64,000 nucleotides of DNA from Flavobacterium microcysteis (GTDB lineage: Bacteria; Bacteroidota; Bacteroidia; Flavobacteriales; Flavobacteriaceae). Below, one piece after another: positions 51,520 to 61,132 of this stretch. The notes beneath the pieces are model-generated. The model did no database searches and was not told the DNA's origin. It saw only the letters and a program-made list of their open reading frames with translations. Numbering within the stretch: the stretch's first letter is position 1; every line of letters starts with the position of its first letter. The DNA lies in NCBI RefSeq assembly GCF_006385255.1, contig NZ_VFJE01000050.1, positions 124,001 to 188,000 on the forward strand, written 5' to 3'. Made by a program: the position numbers and the translations under genes.

Positions 51520-52461
51520 ATGTTTTCAATTATAATTCCGTTATATAATAAACAACATTCAGTAAAAAGATGCATTACCAGTATATTAAATCAATCTTTT
51601 AAGAATTTTGAAATAATTGTAATAAATGATGGGTCAACGGACGAGAGTCTAGCAGAAGTGCTTTCAATTAAAGATGAAAGAATACACGTGGTAAATAAAC
51701 AGAATGAAGGAGTTGTAAAAGCGAGAAACCTAGGAATATCTTTGAGTAACAATCCATTAATCTCATTTTTAGATGCTGATGATTATTGGTATTCCACGCA
51801 TTTAGAAACTATTTATAATTTGTATAATGATTTTCCAGATGCTGGAATTTATACTACAAAATATTTATTTTATCATTCTGAAAAGAAACAAATCCTGCCT
51901 TATTTTATTGGAATACCTGATGAGAATTGGAGAGGTGTGGTAGAAAATTATTTTGATTCAAGTTATGTTTATAGATTGGGCTGTACAGGAAGTAATGTTA
52001 TTCCAAAGAAAGTCTTTGAAAAAATTGGATATTTTGATGAGACACTTAAAATTAGTCCATATGGAGAGGACATAAAATTATGGATTAAAATAGCGCTTAG
52101 TTATCCTGTAGTGTATGATTCTAAAGTGACATTCATATATGATTTAAGTGGAGAGAATCATCTTTCTAAAAACGATATAAAAAAGAGAAGCTATGCAACA
52201 TTCGAAGAGTTTGAATCAATTGAAAAAACGAATAAAAGTTTAAAAAGATATTTAGATCTTTTTCGAACAGAGTTTGCTCTTAAAAACAAGATTGGCGGTA
52301 ATATTAAAACCTACTTAAAATATAAGAATGAAATAGATGTTCAGAATTTAAATTGGAAAATTAAAATCCTCTTTAGTTTGCCAAGTGGTCTATTAAAAAG
52401 GCTTTATACTTTTAAACAGTATTTAGAAGACAAAAAAATAGTAATCGATATCCATCACTAA
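51520..52461 (+). CDS. Family 2 glycosyltransferase (313 aa)
   Basis: The GT-A fold is clear: SIIIPLYNKQHSVKRCITSILNQS at the N-terminus, the conserved nucleotide-binding VINDGSTDES, and the DxD-type metal motif in SFLDADDYW (about 88-95). A central GEDIKLW motif holds the catalytic-base region. A C-terminal about 70 residues are helical with basic and aromatic residues, likely membrane-associated. The sugar transferred is unknown. It follows the flippase gene by 59 bp and precedes the first polymerase-like gene by 51 bp. Confidence 0.85.
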   Translation: MFSIIIPLYNKQHSVKRCITSILNQSFKNFEIIVINDGSTDESLAEVLSIKDERIHVVNKQNEGVVKARNLGISLSNNPLISFLDADDYWYSTHLETIYNLYNDFPDAGIYTTKYLFYHSEKKQILPYFIGIPDENWRGVVENYFDSSYVYRLGCTGSNVIPKKVFEKIGYFDETLKISPYGEDIKLWIKIALSYPVVYDSKVTFIYDLSGENHLSKNDIKKRSYATFEEFESIEKTNKSLKRYLDLFRTEFALKNKIGGNIKTYLKYKNEIDVQNLNWKIKILFSLPSGLLKRLYTFKQYLEDKKIVIDIHH

Positions 52462-52512
52462 TAAACTCTTGTGTTTCCATAAACATATTAAATACCACTA
52501 AAAATTAGAAGA

Positions 52513-53667
52513 ATGAATTTCACTGATAGTATAAAATTGAATAAACATAGCATAATTATGTTTATAATTTTTTTTATAGTATTCAGTTCATCTATGTTTA
52601 CCAGTTTTGAATCTTCACTTAGGTATTTAAAATATTTAATGTTTCCAATTCTTTTAGGAGTATTATATGTTTTTGATGAAAGAGTGAAAATAAATAAAAT
52701 CTTATATTATAATTTAATCGCTTATGGTTTTCTACTAATTCTAAATTTTACAACTTCTTTAATATTAGGCCAATTATCAGGCCGATTTTTTGAAGAAAGT
52801 TTATTAATACTGTTGCCACTATTAACTATTTTTATAATATCCGGAATTCAGAATTTCAATCTACAAAAACTTATTAATGTCGTTTTTTATAGCTATTCTG
52901 TGTCCTATATATTGTATAATCTTCAGGAATTTTTAAATATTTCTAAATTATTAGCTAATATAATTTTGGCTTTAAGATACTCAATCCTTCCCACAGAATC
53001 ATGGCTAGCTTTTCCAATGGGATTATTTTGTATTTACTATATAATAGAAAAGGAGAAAGTTAAATCAATAATAGCAATAGTTTTATTTGTATTTGCTTTT
53101 AAACGAATTTCAATATTTGCATTTCTTTTATCTTTAGGTGTATATTTTCTATTCTATGTAAGAAAAAACAGAAAATTTCTAAAAAATAAAGTCGTTACAT
53201 ATTTCATGACGCTAAATGTGTTTTTAGTGACAATATTATATTTTTTTATAAGTGGAGCTTTTTCTAAAATTATTTTTAAATATACTGGCCTTAATGTCAA
53301 TCATTTTACACAAGGCAGATTTAAAATTTATAATGATACGATAAATAATTTTAAGGATGATATATGGCTGGGTAGTTCTTTAGGTAGTACACATACCTAC
53401 ATCGATAGAAAGTTCGATAACGTTTCTTTTCTACATTCTGATATTTTAAAAGTAATAATAGAACTCGGAATTTTTTCTTTCTTAATTTGGATTTTTACAT
53501 TTTTATATTTGAATATTACCAATAAAAAAACAATTCCCATAATTTTATATTTAAACATTTTATTTCTTACAGATAATGTTTTTATATATTTTGATACACT
53601 TTTTGTTTTTTATTTAATATTAATAAAATTTAATAAGGATGAAAAAAACATCGATAGTAGTTTATAA
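52513..53667 (+). CDS. Wzy-like polymerase-type membrane protein (384 aa)
   Basis: About ten predicted hydrophobic helices, with a periplasmic loop between about 260 and 310 that contains LGSSLGSTHTY and then FLHSDILKVIIELGI, resembling the conserved polymerase signature of Wzy/O-antigen polymerases. Sequence similarity in this group is low, so the call rests on topology, locus and motif. Its last 29 bp overlap the next gene's start. It is one of three large membrane proteins of polymerase/ligase type in this locus. Confidence 0.6.
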   Translation: MNFTDSIKLNKHSIIMFIIFFIVFSSSMFTSFESSLRYLKYLMFPILLGVLYVFDERVKINKILYYNLIAYGFLLILNFTTSLILGQLSGRFFEESLLILLPLLTIFIISGIQNFNLQKLINVVFYSYSVSYILYNLQEFLNISKLLANIILALRYSILPTESWLAFPMGLFCIYYIIEKEKVKSIIAIVLFVFAFKRISIFAFLLSLGVYFLFYVRKNRKFLKNKVVTYFMTLNVFLVTILYFFISGAFSKIIFKYTGLNVNHFTQGRFKIYNDTINNFKDDIWLGSSLGSTHTYIDRKFDNVSFLHSDILKVIIELGIFSFLIWIFTFLYLNITNKKTIPIILYLNILFLTDNVFIYFDTLFVFYLILIKFNKDEKNIDSSL

Positions 53668-54928
53668 AAAATTTTTTTTTGAATTTTCAATATTATTAAT
53701 GGCCATTTCTATGCCATTTTGGATGTTTTTAAATAATATTTCAATAGGAATTGCATTAATTGCCACTTTAGTGTTAGTTAAACCAAAAAAATTAATAAAA
53801 AATTTTATAACTAATAAAATTTCTATTTCATTTTTCATTTTGTATATAATAATGATACTATCATTATTATATACTGAAAATCTTTCTTACGGATATAAAG
53901 TTTTAGGTCGTTGCAGTATGTTTGTGCTTATTCCTATAATATTTGCGGGAGTAAAAGAATTTATTAATCAAAGATTATTCGGATTAATTTTAAAATGTTA
54001 CATAATAGCTACCGCACTTGCCTGTCTTTTGTGTTTAAGTTTTGCAGTAATAAAAACCATCGAATATGGAGCAGTAAATCCGTTTGATAAATCTAACGGA
54101 AATTTCTTTTCTTATTTTAATTTAACTGCTGTATTAAAAACACATCCTATTTATTTTGGAGTAAACGTTGTATTTTCACTATCTGTTTTATTACATGAAT
54201 TGGTGTCTTCTAAGTCTATTTTGAATTTATCAAAGAAAAGCTTGCTAATCTTTATTAGTTTTTTTATAATTTTTATTCCACTCCTTAATTCTTTTATTTT
54301 ACTTGTATCAAGTTTTATTATATTTTCCATAACCATATACAATTTCTTCATACGGAAAAGACTTCAGAAAACATATTTGAAAGTCATGGGCTTTGTAATT
54401 TTATTAATGATCCCAGTTTATTTTTCAACGTATTTTATTGCGGAAAAATTTAAAGGGATTGATTTGATTGAAGATATTACTACACGAGATTATTCTGGAG
54501 ATAAGTTTACAGCTATAAGGGCTAGAAATGCAAAAATAAAAAGCTCAATAGACCTTATTAAAGACCATCCTTTGATTGGAGTAGGTATAGGAGATGGAAC
54601 ACATGAGCTAATTAAATATTATTCAAAAAATAAATTTGAACATGGTGTAAAAAGGGGATACAATTCTCACAATCAATTTTTAACGACATTTATTTATACT
54701 GGTATTTTCGGATTTTCTATTCTATTTTTTATTTTCATTTTTGCTTTCACTTTTGCTATAAAGAAGAAAAATTTTTATTTACTATTTTTTTTAATCGTCT
54801 CGGTATTGTTCTTTTTAACTGAATCGGTTTTAGAAAGGCAAAAAGGTATTTTTATATTTTTATTTTTTGTTTCTTTGTTGCCGCTGTATGAATCGCATTT
54901 GCTGGAACCAAAAAATAAAACCAAATAA
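53639..54928 (+). CDS. O-antigen ligase-type membrane protein (429 aa)
   Basis: About 11 predicted helices, plus the Wzy_C/O-antigen-ligase loop. The loop contains IKDHPLIGVGIGDGTHELI and then YNSHNQFLTTFIYTGIFG, near residues 305-360, which is the family's conserved region. It may ligate finished glycan to lipid A core, or act as a polymerase; this fold does not tell the two apart. The ATG overlaps the end of the upstream gene by 29 bp, and the next gene follows after 3 bp. Confidence 0.7.
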   Translation: MKKTSIVVYKKFFFEFSILLMAISMPFWMFLNNISIGIALIATLVLVKPKKLIKNFITNKISISFFILYIIMILSLLYTENLSYGYKVLGRCSMFVLIPIIFAGVKEFINQRLFGLILKCYIIATALACLLCLSFAVIKTIEYGAVNPFDKSNGNFFSYFNLTAVLKTHPIYFGVNVVFSLSVLLHELVSSKSILNLSKKSLLIFISFFIIFIPLLNSFILLVSSFIIFSITIYNFFIRKRLQKTYLKVMGFVILLMIPVYFSTYFIAEKFKGIDLIEDITTRDYSGDKFTAIRARNAKIKSSIDLIKDHPLIGVGIGDGTHELIKYYSKNKFEHGVKRGYNSHNQFLTTFIYTGIFGFSILFFIFIFAFTFAIKKKNFYLLFFLIVSVLFFLTESVLERQKGIFIFLFFVSLLPLYESHLLEPKNKTK

Positions 54929-54931
54929 TTA

Positions 54932-55975
54932 ATGACGCTCTTCTTTCTATTTCCTTTAAAAGGGCCAGTAAATGGTGTTAAGGTAATTTCAAAAAGCATT
55001 TTAGATTTACTTCTTTGTGAAAACTTTAAGGTAGAAGTAATTGATACCGCTCAAGCGGATAGTTATTCTAATTTTGGAAAATTTAACTTCAAAAAAATCA
55101 GATTCTTTAGTAATCTCTTGAAAAAAATTAGAATAGTAAAAAAAGGAGATTTTGTTTATATGAATTTTTCTACTAGAGGCTTTTCTTTATATAGAGATTT
55201 AGCAATACTTAAATATCTTCAAATAAAAAAAGCAAAAATCACAATACATATACATGCCAATGGATTGGAAGAAATTAAAAATCGTTTTTTGATAAAAATT
55301 TTAAGCAAAGTAAAAATTATAGTGATTAATGAATATCAGTATGAAAAACTAAGTCATTTCAAAGAAAAGGTTTGCATAAAAAATGCACTTCCTGATTTTT
55401 ATAAAAATAAATTCAATATAGAGACTGATCCATTAGAAGATGAAATCAAATTGCTATACATGTCAAATATATCAAAGCCTAAGGGAGCTGATTTATTGAA
55501 AAAAATAGCTTATGAAATCGCAGAAAAAAGACCCAAGTATAGTTTAACTATATGTGGGGGTATTATGGACCAATATTCGAACGACTGCATTGATGAAATA
55601 GTTCATAAATTTGATTTTATTAAATATTTAGGACCTATTGAAGATGAAATCTTAAAAATGAAGATTTATAGGGAAAACGATTTTTTACTTTTTTTAAGTG
55701 ATGAAAATTATGAGGTTTTCCCTTTAGTCTATATTGAATCTTTAATGAATGGTTTGCCAATAATTACAACTAAACAAATTGTTTCAAGCGAGGTTATTGC
55801 TAACGATACCGGTTCTCATATCAAAGAAAATTCAATTAGTGATGTAGTTGAAAATTTACTTCTAAAAGATACAATAGAAGACTTAAAGAAAAGGGCTCGA
55901 TTAAAATATGAAAATCAATTTGATTTTGGAGCCTATTATAACGAAATAAAAAAGGTAATATTTCATGGATTATAA
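54932..55975 (+). CDS. Family 4-type glycosyltransferase (347 aa)
   Basis: GT-B fold. Two Rossmann-like halves are visible, with the C-terminal nucleotide-binding half holding KPKGADLL (about 178-185) and the conserved E-x7-E-type signature around EVFPLVYIESLMNGLPII (about 258-275). The N-terminal half is divergent (FFLFPLKGPVNGVKV). Such enzymes retain anomeric configuration and use nucleotide sugars. The gene overlaps the next one by 11 bp. Confidence 0.85.
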   Translation: MTLFFLFPLKGPVNGVKVISKSILDLLLCENFKVEVIDTAQADSYSNFGKFNFKKIRFFSNLLKKIRIVKKGDFVYMNFSTRGFSLYRDLAILKYLQIKKAKITIHIHANGLEEIKNRFLIKILSKVKIIVINEYQYEKLSHFKEKVCIKNALPDFYKNKFNIETDPLEDEIKLLYMSNISKPKGADLLKKIAYEIAEKRPKYSLTICGGIMDQYSNDCIDEIVHKFDFIKYLGPIEDEILKMKIYRENDFLLFLSDENYEVFPLVYIESLMNGLPIITTKQIVSSEVIANDTGSHIKENSISDVVENLLLKDTIEDLKKRARLKYENQFDFGAYYNEIKKVIFHGL

Positions 55976-56744
55976 ACAGGAAATATCAATTTTGGTTGTA
56001 ACACACAACCATGATCGCTATATTAAAAAATTAATTGACTCACTTGAAAAATTTCAATATTTCAATGTCTATTTCTGTGAAGCGGCTTCTAGTGATTCTA
56101 CTCTTGAAATATTGAAAACCAGTATATTTAAGAATAACATATTAGTAAAAACTAAATTAGAAGGATTTTCTAAAAACAATAACGATTTAATCCGACATTT
56201 TAACCTTAATACAAATTTCTTTCTTCTCATCAATCCAGACTTATATTTTGAAGAAGATTTTATTAAAACTCTATATGAATCTTCACAAAAAGATCCCAAT
56301 ATTGGAATTATAGCACCAGAAATTCATTATCCAGATAATAGATTGCAAGTAACCTGGAAAAAATTTCCTAGCATTTTTCAAGTTTTTAAAAAACGTTTAG
56401 GATTTCTAAAAACAATAGATGAGGTGCAAATGAAAAATAACAATATCGATTGGTGTATAGGGGCGTGCATGCTTATTAATAAAGTATTATTAAAAGATAA
56501 CAATACACTTTTAGATGAAAGATATAGACTATATTGTGAAGATGTCGACATCTGTTTTGAAGCACATCAAAGAAAATTATTAGTGGTAGGTGAAAAAAAA
56601 GCTGTAGCATTCCATTATTTAAATGAATTAAGCTCAAAAAAAATCTTTAGTAAATATAATTATTGGAATATCCGTAGTATTATTAAATTTGCTTTAAAAT
56701 GGAATTGGAAATACTTTGCAAAAAAATCACATAAAAACATTTAA
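55965..56744 (+). CDS. Family 2 glycosyltransferase, rhamnosyltransferase-like (259 aa)
   Basis: It opens EISILVVTHNHDRYIKKLIDSL, has the metal-site loop LLINPDLYFEEDF (about 85-97) and then the acceptor region DWCIGACMLINK and the CEDVDIC motif that resemble rhamnosyltransferases. The exact sugar is not determined. It overlaps the upstream GT gene by 11 bp and the downstream polymerase-like frame by 29 bp, so the cluster is tightly coupled. Confidence 0.82.
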   Translation: MDYKQEISILVVTHNHDRYIKKLIDSLEKFQYFNVYFCEAASSDSTLEILKTSIFKNNILVKTKLEGFSKNNNDLIRHFNLNTNFFLLINPDLYFEEDFIKTLYESSQKDPNIGIIAPEIHYPDNRLQVTWKKFPSIFQVFKKRLGFLKTIDEVQMKNNNIDWCIGACMLINKVLLKDNNTLLDERYRLYCEDVDICFEAHQRKLLVVGEKKAVAFHYLNELSSKKIFSKYNYWNIRSIIKFALKWNWKYFAKKSHKNI

Positions 56745-57927
56745 AATTAATATTTCAAAAAGTATTTTGGGTTTTTTATTCATAATACTTTATCTTACTG
56801 ATGCAATCAGTAAGATTGGTGATTTTTATCAAAGTAATATATCCTATACAGCAATCATAATTAAGATAGTGCTACAGATAGTACTTTTTTTAAAAATTAA
56901 CAAGGAGAGAAATTTTGAAGCAATTAGGATATTAAAAATCGTATCCTTTTTAAGTATTGTTTTTCTTCTAGGACAATTTTTTTCAAATTCTGAAGTACCA
57001 TTTCTTAATAGAGTATTTTCCAATCTAAAAATTCTAAATTGGTATCTGTCTATTTTCATTTTATATGCAGGTGCAATAACTTTTTTAAGCGCTAATTCAA
57101 ATAGGAAAGATGAAATCAAAAGCCTGTTTTTGGCTTTTGAATGGATTTTTTATTTTAATTCTTTGCTAATGCTTATAGGATTTTTTTTTGATATAGAAAT
57201 CTTTAAAGCTTACTATTATTCCAATAGATTTGGTTTTAATGGTTTAATAAGGAATGCCACGCATGCAAGTTATATCTGTATAATTTACATCATATATTTT
57301 TATATCAGCTATAAGGATAAACCTTCTAAAACATCTGGAATTTTACTCTTAATTTCCGTTTTTGTGTCACTTTTATTGGGAACCAAAGCTGTTCTCTTAT
57401 TTTTATTTTTATTATCGATTTACTGGTTAATTAGTTTGAGAAAATATTTGTTAATAATTACATTTTCAAGTTTATTAGTAATATTTATTTTGTTTTTTGA
57501 CAAATTTATGAATGGATTCATTAAAGAACATTCTTATGTGTTGTATGATGTTTACAAAAAAGATGGGATTATAACTATGCTATTTTCATATAGAAATGAA
57601 TCTATTTTAAAAGAATTTTATCCATACATTACTCAAAATTGGACGACATTTAATTATATTTTTGGAGGAGCAGAATTTAATCTCCATAGAACTGAATTTG
57701 AATTTTTGGATTTGTTTTGGTTTTTTGGAATTGCAGGTATGATGTTTTATTTATATGCATTTTTAAAACACATTTTAAATTTTAAAATATTTTTGACACA
57801 TATCCCGATAATACTATTATTTATTATAATTTTCCTTGCTGGGAGTTTTTTTTCAAGCATAACAACAATGACATTTTTTTTAGCCTTAATCGTTTTTTTA
57901 AAAAAGAAGAGTATAATTAGTGCATAA
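56716..57927 (+). CDS. Second Wzy-like polymerase-type membrane protein (403 aa)
   Basis: About ten hydrophobic helices, with a late periplasmic loop containing FGGAEFNLHRTEFEFLDLFWFFGIAGM, resembling the E-x-D/F-L-x-x-x-G-I pattern of Wzy proteins. The start is uncertain: I see no suitable ATG. TTG at 56716 overlaps the upstream gene by 29 bp; another TTG at 56767 (starting LGFLFIILYLTD) would begin 23 bp after the previous stop and is equally possible. Function is inferred from topology and locus. Confidence 0.55.
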   Translation: MQKNHIKTFKINISKSILGFLFIILYLTDAISKIGDFYQSNISYTAIIIKIVLQIVLFLKINKERNFEAIRILKIVSFLSIVFLLGQFFSNSEVPFLNRVFSNLKILNWYLSIFILYAGAITFLSANSNRKDEIKSLFLAFEWIFYFNSLLMLIGFFFDIEIFKAYYYSNRFGFNGLIRNATHASYICIIYIIYFYISYKDKPSKTSGILLLISVFVSLLLGTKAVLLFLFLLSIYWLISLRKYLLIITFSSLLVIFILFFDKFMNGFIKEHSYVLYDVYKKDGIITMLFSYRNESILKEFYPYITQNWTTFNYIFGGAEFNLHRTEFEFLDLFWFFGIAGMMFYLYAFLKHILNFKIFLTHIPIILLFIIIFLAGSFFSSITTMTFFLALIVFLKKKSIISA

Positions 57928-57941
57928 AATAGTTTTAATAT

Positions 57942-57949
57942 TATTTTTG
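57942..57949 (+). promoter_or_regulatory. -7 box upstream of the epimerase gene
   Basis: TATTTTTG (TAnnTTTG) lies 77 bp before the ATG at 58027, just at the border where the A+T-rich insert ends. The leader holds a 17-codon ORF. Confidence 0.55.
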
Positions 57950-57976
57950 CAGATTCTAATCAAAAATTATTTGTTT

Positions 57977-58030
57977 ATGAGGTATCTTGTCATTTTAATT
58001 CAAGAAAGATTTAAAACTTGTATTGTATGA
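57977..58030 (+). CDS. Possible 17-codon leader ORF overlapping the epimerase start
   Basis: This short frame ([17 protein letters not shown]) lies in the leader between the -7 box and the epimerase gene. Its TGA overlaps the epimerase ATG as ATGA, a layout for translational coupling. The peptide is short and I see no other support, so it may be chance. Confidence 0.25.
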   Translation: MRYLVILIQERFKTCIV

Positions 58031-59013
58031 GTAAAAGAATCCTCATTACAGGAGCTGCAGGCTTCTTAGGATCCCATTTATGTGATCGTTTTATAAAAGA
58101 AGGTTATTTTGTAATCGCAATGGACAATCTTATTACGGGTGATTTAAAGAATATTGAACATTTATTCAAACTTGAAAACTTCGAATTTTATCATCATGAT
58201 ATAACCAAATTTGTCCATATACCAGGCAAATTAGACTATATATTGCATTTTGCATCTCCAGCAAGCCCAATTGACTATCTTAAAATTCCTATACAGACAT
58301 TAAAGGTAGGATCATTAGGGACTCACAATCTTTTGGGATTGGCAAGAGTAAAAAAATCAAGAATTTTAATAGCATCGACATCCGAAGTCTATGGTGATCC
58401 ATTGATCCATCCACAGACGGAAGAATATTACGGAAACGTAAACACAATAGGACCAAGAGGAGTTTATGATGAAGCAAAACGCTTTCAGGAATCCATTACC
58501 ATGGCATACCATACATTTCATGGTGTTGAGACCAGAATCGTTAGGATTTTCAATACCTATGGACCAAGAATGCGATTAAATGATGGTAGGGTAATTCCGG
58601 CTTTTATTGGTCAGGCACTCCGAGGGGAGGATTTGACTATATTTGGCGATGGAATGCAGACAAGGTCTTTCTGTTATGTAGATGATCAGGTGGAAGGAAT
58701 TTACAGACTGTTACATTCGGATTATATATATCCAGTAAATATTGGGAACCCTGATGAAATAACAATTAAGGATTTTGCGGAAGAAATTATCAGTTTAACA
58801 GGAACAAATCAAAAGGTTGTCTATCGTCCTCTGCCGATAAATGATCCGTTGCAAAGACAGCCGGACATTACAAAAGCAAAAGAACTTTTGGGTTGGGAGC
58901 CTAAAGTATCGAGATCAGAAGGAATGAGAATAACCTATGAATATTTTAAATCTTTATCATCAGAAGAATTACTGAAGGAAGAGCATAAAGATTTTTCAAA
59001 ATATATTTTTTAA
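58027..59013 (+). CDS. UDP-glucuronate decarboxylase-type SDR epimerase (328 aa)
   Basis: An extended SDR sugar enzyme. The dinucleotide-binding [10 protein letters not shown] (8-17), the [10 protein letters not shown] segment (with the Ser/Thr site), the YDEAK dyad of Tyr and Lys, and the IFNTYGPRM motif fit UDP-xylose synthases, which convert UDP-glucuronate to UDP-xylose. This gives a pentose precursor for the polysaccharide. I start at MSKRILITG; a TTG three codons earlier is unlikely. It ends flush against the GTG start of the next gene. Confidence 0.85.
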   Translation: MSKRILITGAAGFLGSHLCDRFIKEGYFVIAMDNLITGDLKNIEHLFKLENFEFYHHDITKFVHIPGKLDYILHFASPASPIDYLKIPIQTLKVGSLGTHNLLGLARVKKSRILIASTSEVYGDPLIHPQTEEYYGNVNTIGPRGVYDEAKRFQESITMAYHTFHGVETRIVRIFNTYGPRMRLNDGRVIPAFIGQALRGEDLTIFGDGMQTRSFCYVDDQVEGIYRLLHSDYIYPVNIGNPDEITIKDFAEEIISLTGTNQKVVYRPLPINDPLQRQPDITKAKELLGWEPKVSRSEGMRITYEYFKSLSSEELLKEEHKDFSKYIF

Positions 59014-60366
59014 GTGCGCAAAAAAACGGGAAGATACTCTGGCTATATACGGCCATTTTCATATGTGCTAGATTTGATTATCATCAATATCTTAGCTAAC
59101 TTTCTATTGCCTGAAACGTTAAATCTAATAGGATATCATTTTTTTATCTCTATTTCTTGGCTGATTATTGCCTGGAATATTGGTTTCTATGAAGTCTATC
59201 GTTACACGAAAGTTATCGAGATTTTCAGTAATATCCTCAAGCAGTATTTATTCTTCCTTTTAATCAATTTTGCATTTATTGGGTTTTACCTTAAATTTTC
59301 GGAACCCTCGAAAATGATTGAATTTGTTAGCTTCTCACTTATTTTAGTGAGTCTTGCCAAATTTTTCATTTATTTTTCATTGCGAAGATTTAGAGTTGTT
59401 TTTGGCGGTAATTTCAGAAGAGTAGTTATTGTAGGTAACGGAAAAAGTGTAACCCAACTAGGAGATTTTTTTAATGAAAATCCAGATTATGGATATAAAC
59501 TGGAAAAAGTATTTACACTGACTCCAAACAAAAAAGAACAAATAGACGAATGTTTTGATTTTGTCTTAGAAAACAAAATTGATGAAATCTATTGCTCATT
59601 GTCAGATTTATCAAACAGTGATGTAAATAAGTTTATTGACTTTACAGATAATAATCTAAAAATATTAAAATTCCTTCCAGATAATAAGGAAATTCTGGCC
59701 AGAAACCTGATTTTTGATTATTACGATTATATTCCTATAATTTCCTTGAGAAATATACCACTAGACGAAGTAGCCAATAAAATAATAAAACGAATATTTG
59801 ATATCGTTTTTTCATTGGTAATTATTATCGGAATTCTTTCTTGGCTAATTCCAATACTTGCGATTCTTATAAGGCTTGAATCCAAAGGAAGCGTTTTCTT
59901 CAAGCAGAAAAGAAACGGATTGAATTATAAAGAATTTTATTGCTATAAATTCCGTTCCATGCGATTGAATGAAATAGCAGATTTATATCAGGTTTCCAAA
60001 AACGATCCTAGAATTACAAGAGTCGGTAAATTCATAAGAAAAACAAGTATTGACGAATTACCTCAATTCTTCAACGTTCTATTAGGAGATATGTCTGTTG
60101 TAGGGCCAAGACCACACATGGTGAGCCACACAGAGATGTATGCCAGAAGAATTGATAAGTTTATGGTACGCCACTTCATCAAGCCGGGCATTACCGGTTT
60201 GGCACAGACTAAAGGTTTCCGTGGCGAAGTTGAAAGTGATAAAGACATTATCTATCGCGTAAAATTTGATATTTTCTATCTTGAGAACTGGTCGTTGTTA
60301 TTGGATATCAAAATCATTTTCCTCACGGTAATCAATGCAATTAAAGGAGAAGAAAAAGCCTACTAG
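59014..60366 (+). CDS. Polyprenyl-phosphate sugar-1-phosphate transferase (initiating), 450 aa
   Basis: The enzyme starts repeat-unit synthesis by moving a sugar phosphate to undecaprenyl phosphate. Four or five N-terminal helices (about 20-125) and a CoA-binding-like Rossmann domain (VVIVGNGKSVTQLG, about 145-158) precede the Bac_transf domain (about 258-450). This domain has KRIFDIVFSLV, the FKQKRNG loop, YKFRSMR and the DELPQFFNVLLGDMSVVGPRP motif. The domain order matches WbaP/WcaJ-type enzymes. It begins at GTG directly after the epimerase's stop codon, with no ATG nearby. Confidence 0.92.
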   Translation: MRKKTGRYSGYIRPFSYVLDLIIINILANFLLPETLNLIGYHFFISISWLIIAWNIGFYEVYRYTKVIEIFSNILKQYLFFLLINFAFIGFYLKFSEPSKMIEFVSFSLILVSLAKFFIYFSLRRFRVVFGGNFRRVVIVGNGKSVTQLGDFFNENPDYGYKLEKVFTLTPNKKEQIDECFDFVLENKIDEIYCSLSDLSNSDVNKFIDFTDNNLKILKFLPDNKEILARNLIFDYYDYIPIISLRNIPLDEVANKIIKRIFDIVFSLVIIIGILSWLIPILAILIRLESKGSVFFKQKRNGLNYKEFYCYKFRSMRLNEIADLYQVSKNDPRITRVGKFIRKTSIDELPQFFNVLLGDMSVVGPRPHMVSHTEMYARRIDKFMVRHFIKPGITGLAQTKGFRGEVESDKDIIYRVKFDIFYLENWSLLLDIKIIFLTVINAIKGEEKAY

Positions 60367-60368
60367 CA

Positions 60369-61112
60369 ATGGAAGCGAATCTGGTTTCCATTATTACACC
60401 TTCTTTCAATTCAGAAAAATTTATTTCAGATACGATACAATCGGTTCAAAATCAGACCTGCCAAAACTGGGAAATGATTATCGTTGACGACGGATCTACA
60501 GACAATACAGTTTCCATAATAGAAGAATTCCTTCACGACAACCGAATCCAATTACATCGATTAGATAAGAATTCAGGAACAGGCGTTGCCCGTAATACAG
60601 CAATTTCTATTGCGAAAGGCAGGTATATTGCCTTTCTGGATTCAGATGACTTATGGAAACCAGACAAGCTTCAAAAACAAGTAGAGTTTATGGTTTCTAA
60701 AAACCAACCTTTCACTTTTTCCTATTACGAATGTATTGATGAAGAAGGAAAAGCCTTGGGGAAAATTATCCAGGCTCCCAAAATACTTACCTATCGACAG
60801 TTATTTTGGAGCAATTGGGTGGGGAATCTGACTGGAATTTATGATGTGAATTTTTTTGGAAAAATAGCCATTTCTTCAGCAAGAAAACGCCAGGATTGGA
60901 TGATGTGGCTTACGATACTCAAAAAAATAAAAACGGCAGAACCTATTCCGGAAAGCCTGGCAATTTACAGAGTTCGGGAAAATTCTATCTCCGCATCCAA
61001 AACAGAGCTTTTAAAGCATAATTACAAAGTTTACAGGGATTACCACCAAAAGAGCGCCATTACAGCAGCAGCATGCATGATAGGGTTTTTATTTACCCAT
61101 TTTTTTCACTAA
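60369..61112 (+). CDS. Family 2 glycosyltransferase (247 aa)
   Basis: The GT-A domain shows SIITPSFNSEKFISDTIQSV, IIVDDGSTDNT (nucleotide site) and the DxD-like loop FLDSDDLW (about 92-99), with RQDWMMWL as the base region. It begins 2 bp after the sugar transferase gene and would add a second sugar to the lipid carrier, judged only by position. It converges on the CapK-like gene. Confidence 0.88.
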   Translation: MEANLVSIITPSFNSEKFISDTIQSVQNQTCQNWEMIIVDDGSTDNTVSIIEEFLHDNRIQLHRLDKNSGTGVARNTAISIAKGRYIAFLDSDDLWKPDKLQKQVEFMVSKNQPFTFSYYECIDEEGKALGKIIQAPKILTYRQLFWSNWVGNLTGIYDVNFFGKIAISSARKRQDWMMWLTILKKIKTAEPIPESLAIYRVRENSISASKTELLKHNYKVYRDYHQKSAITAAACMIGFLFTHFFH

Positions 61113-61132
61113 GCCTAGATATGTAAAAAGGA

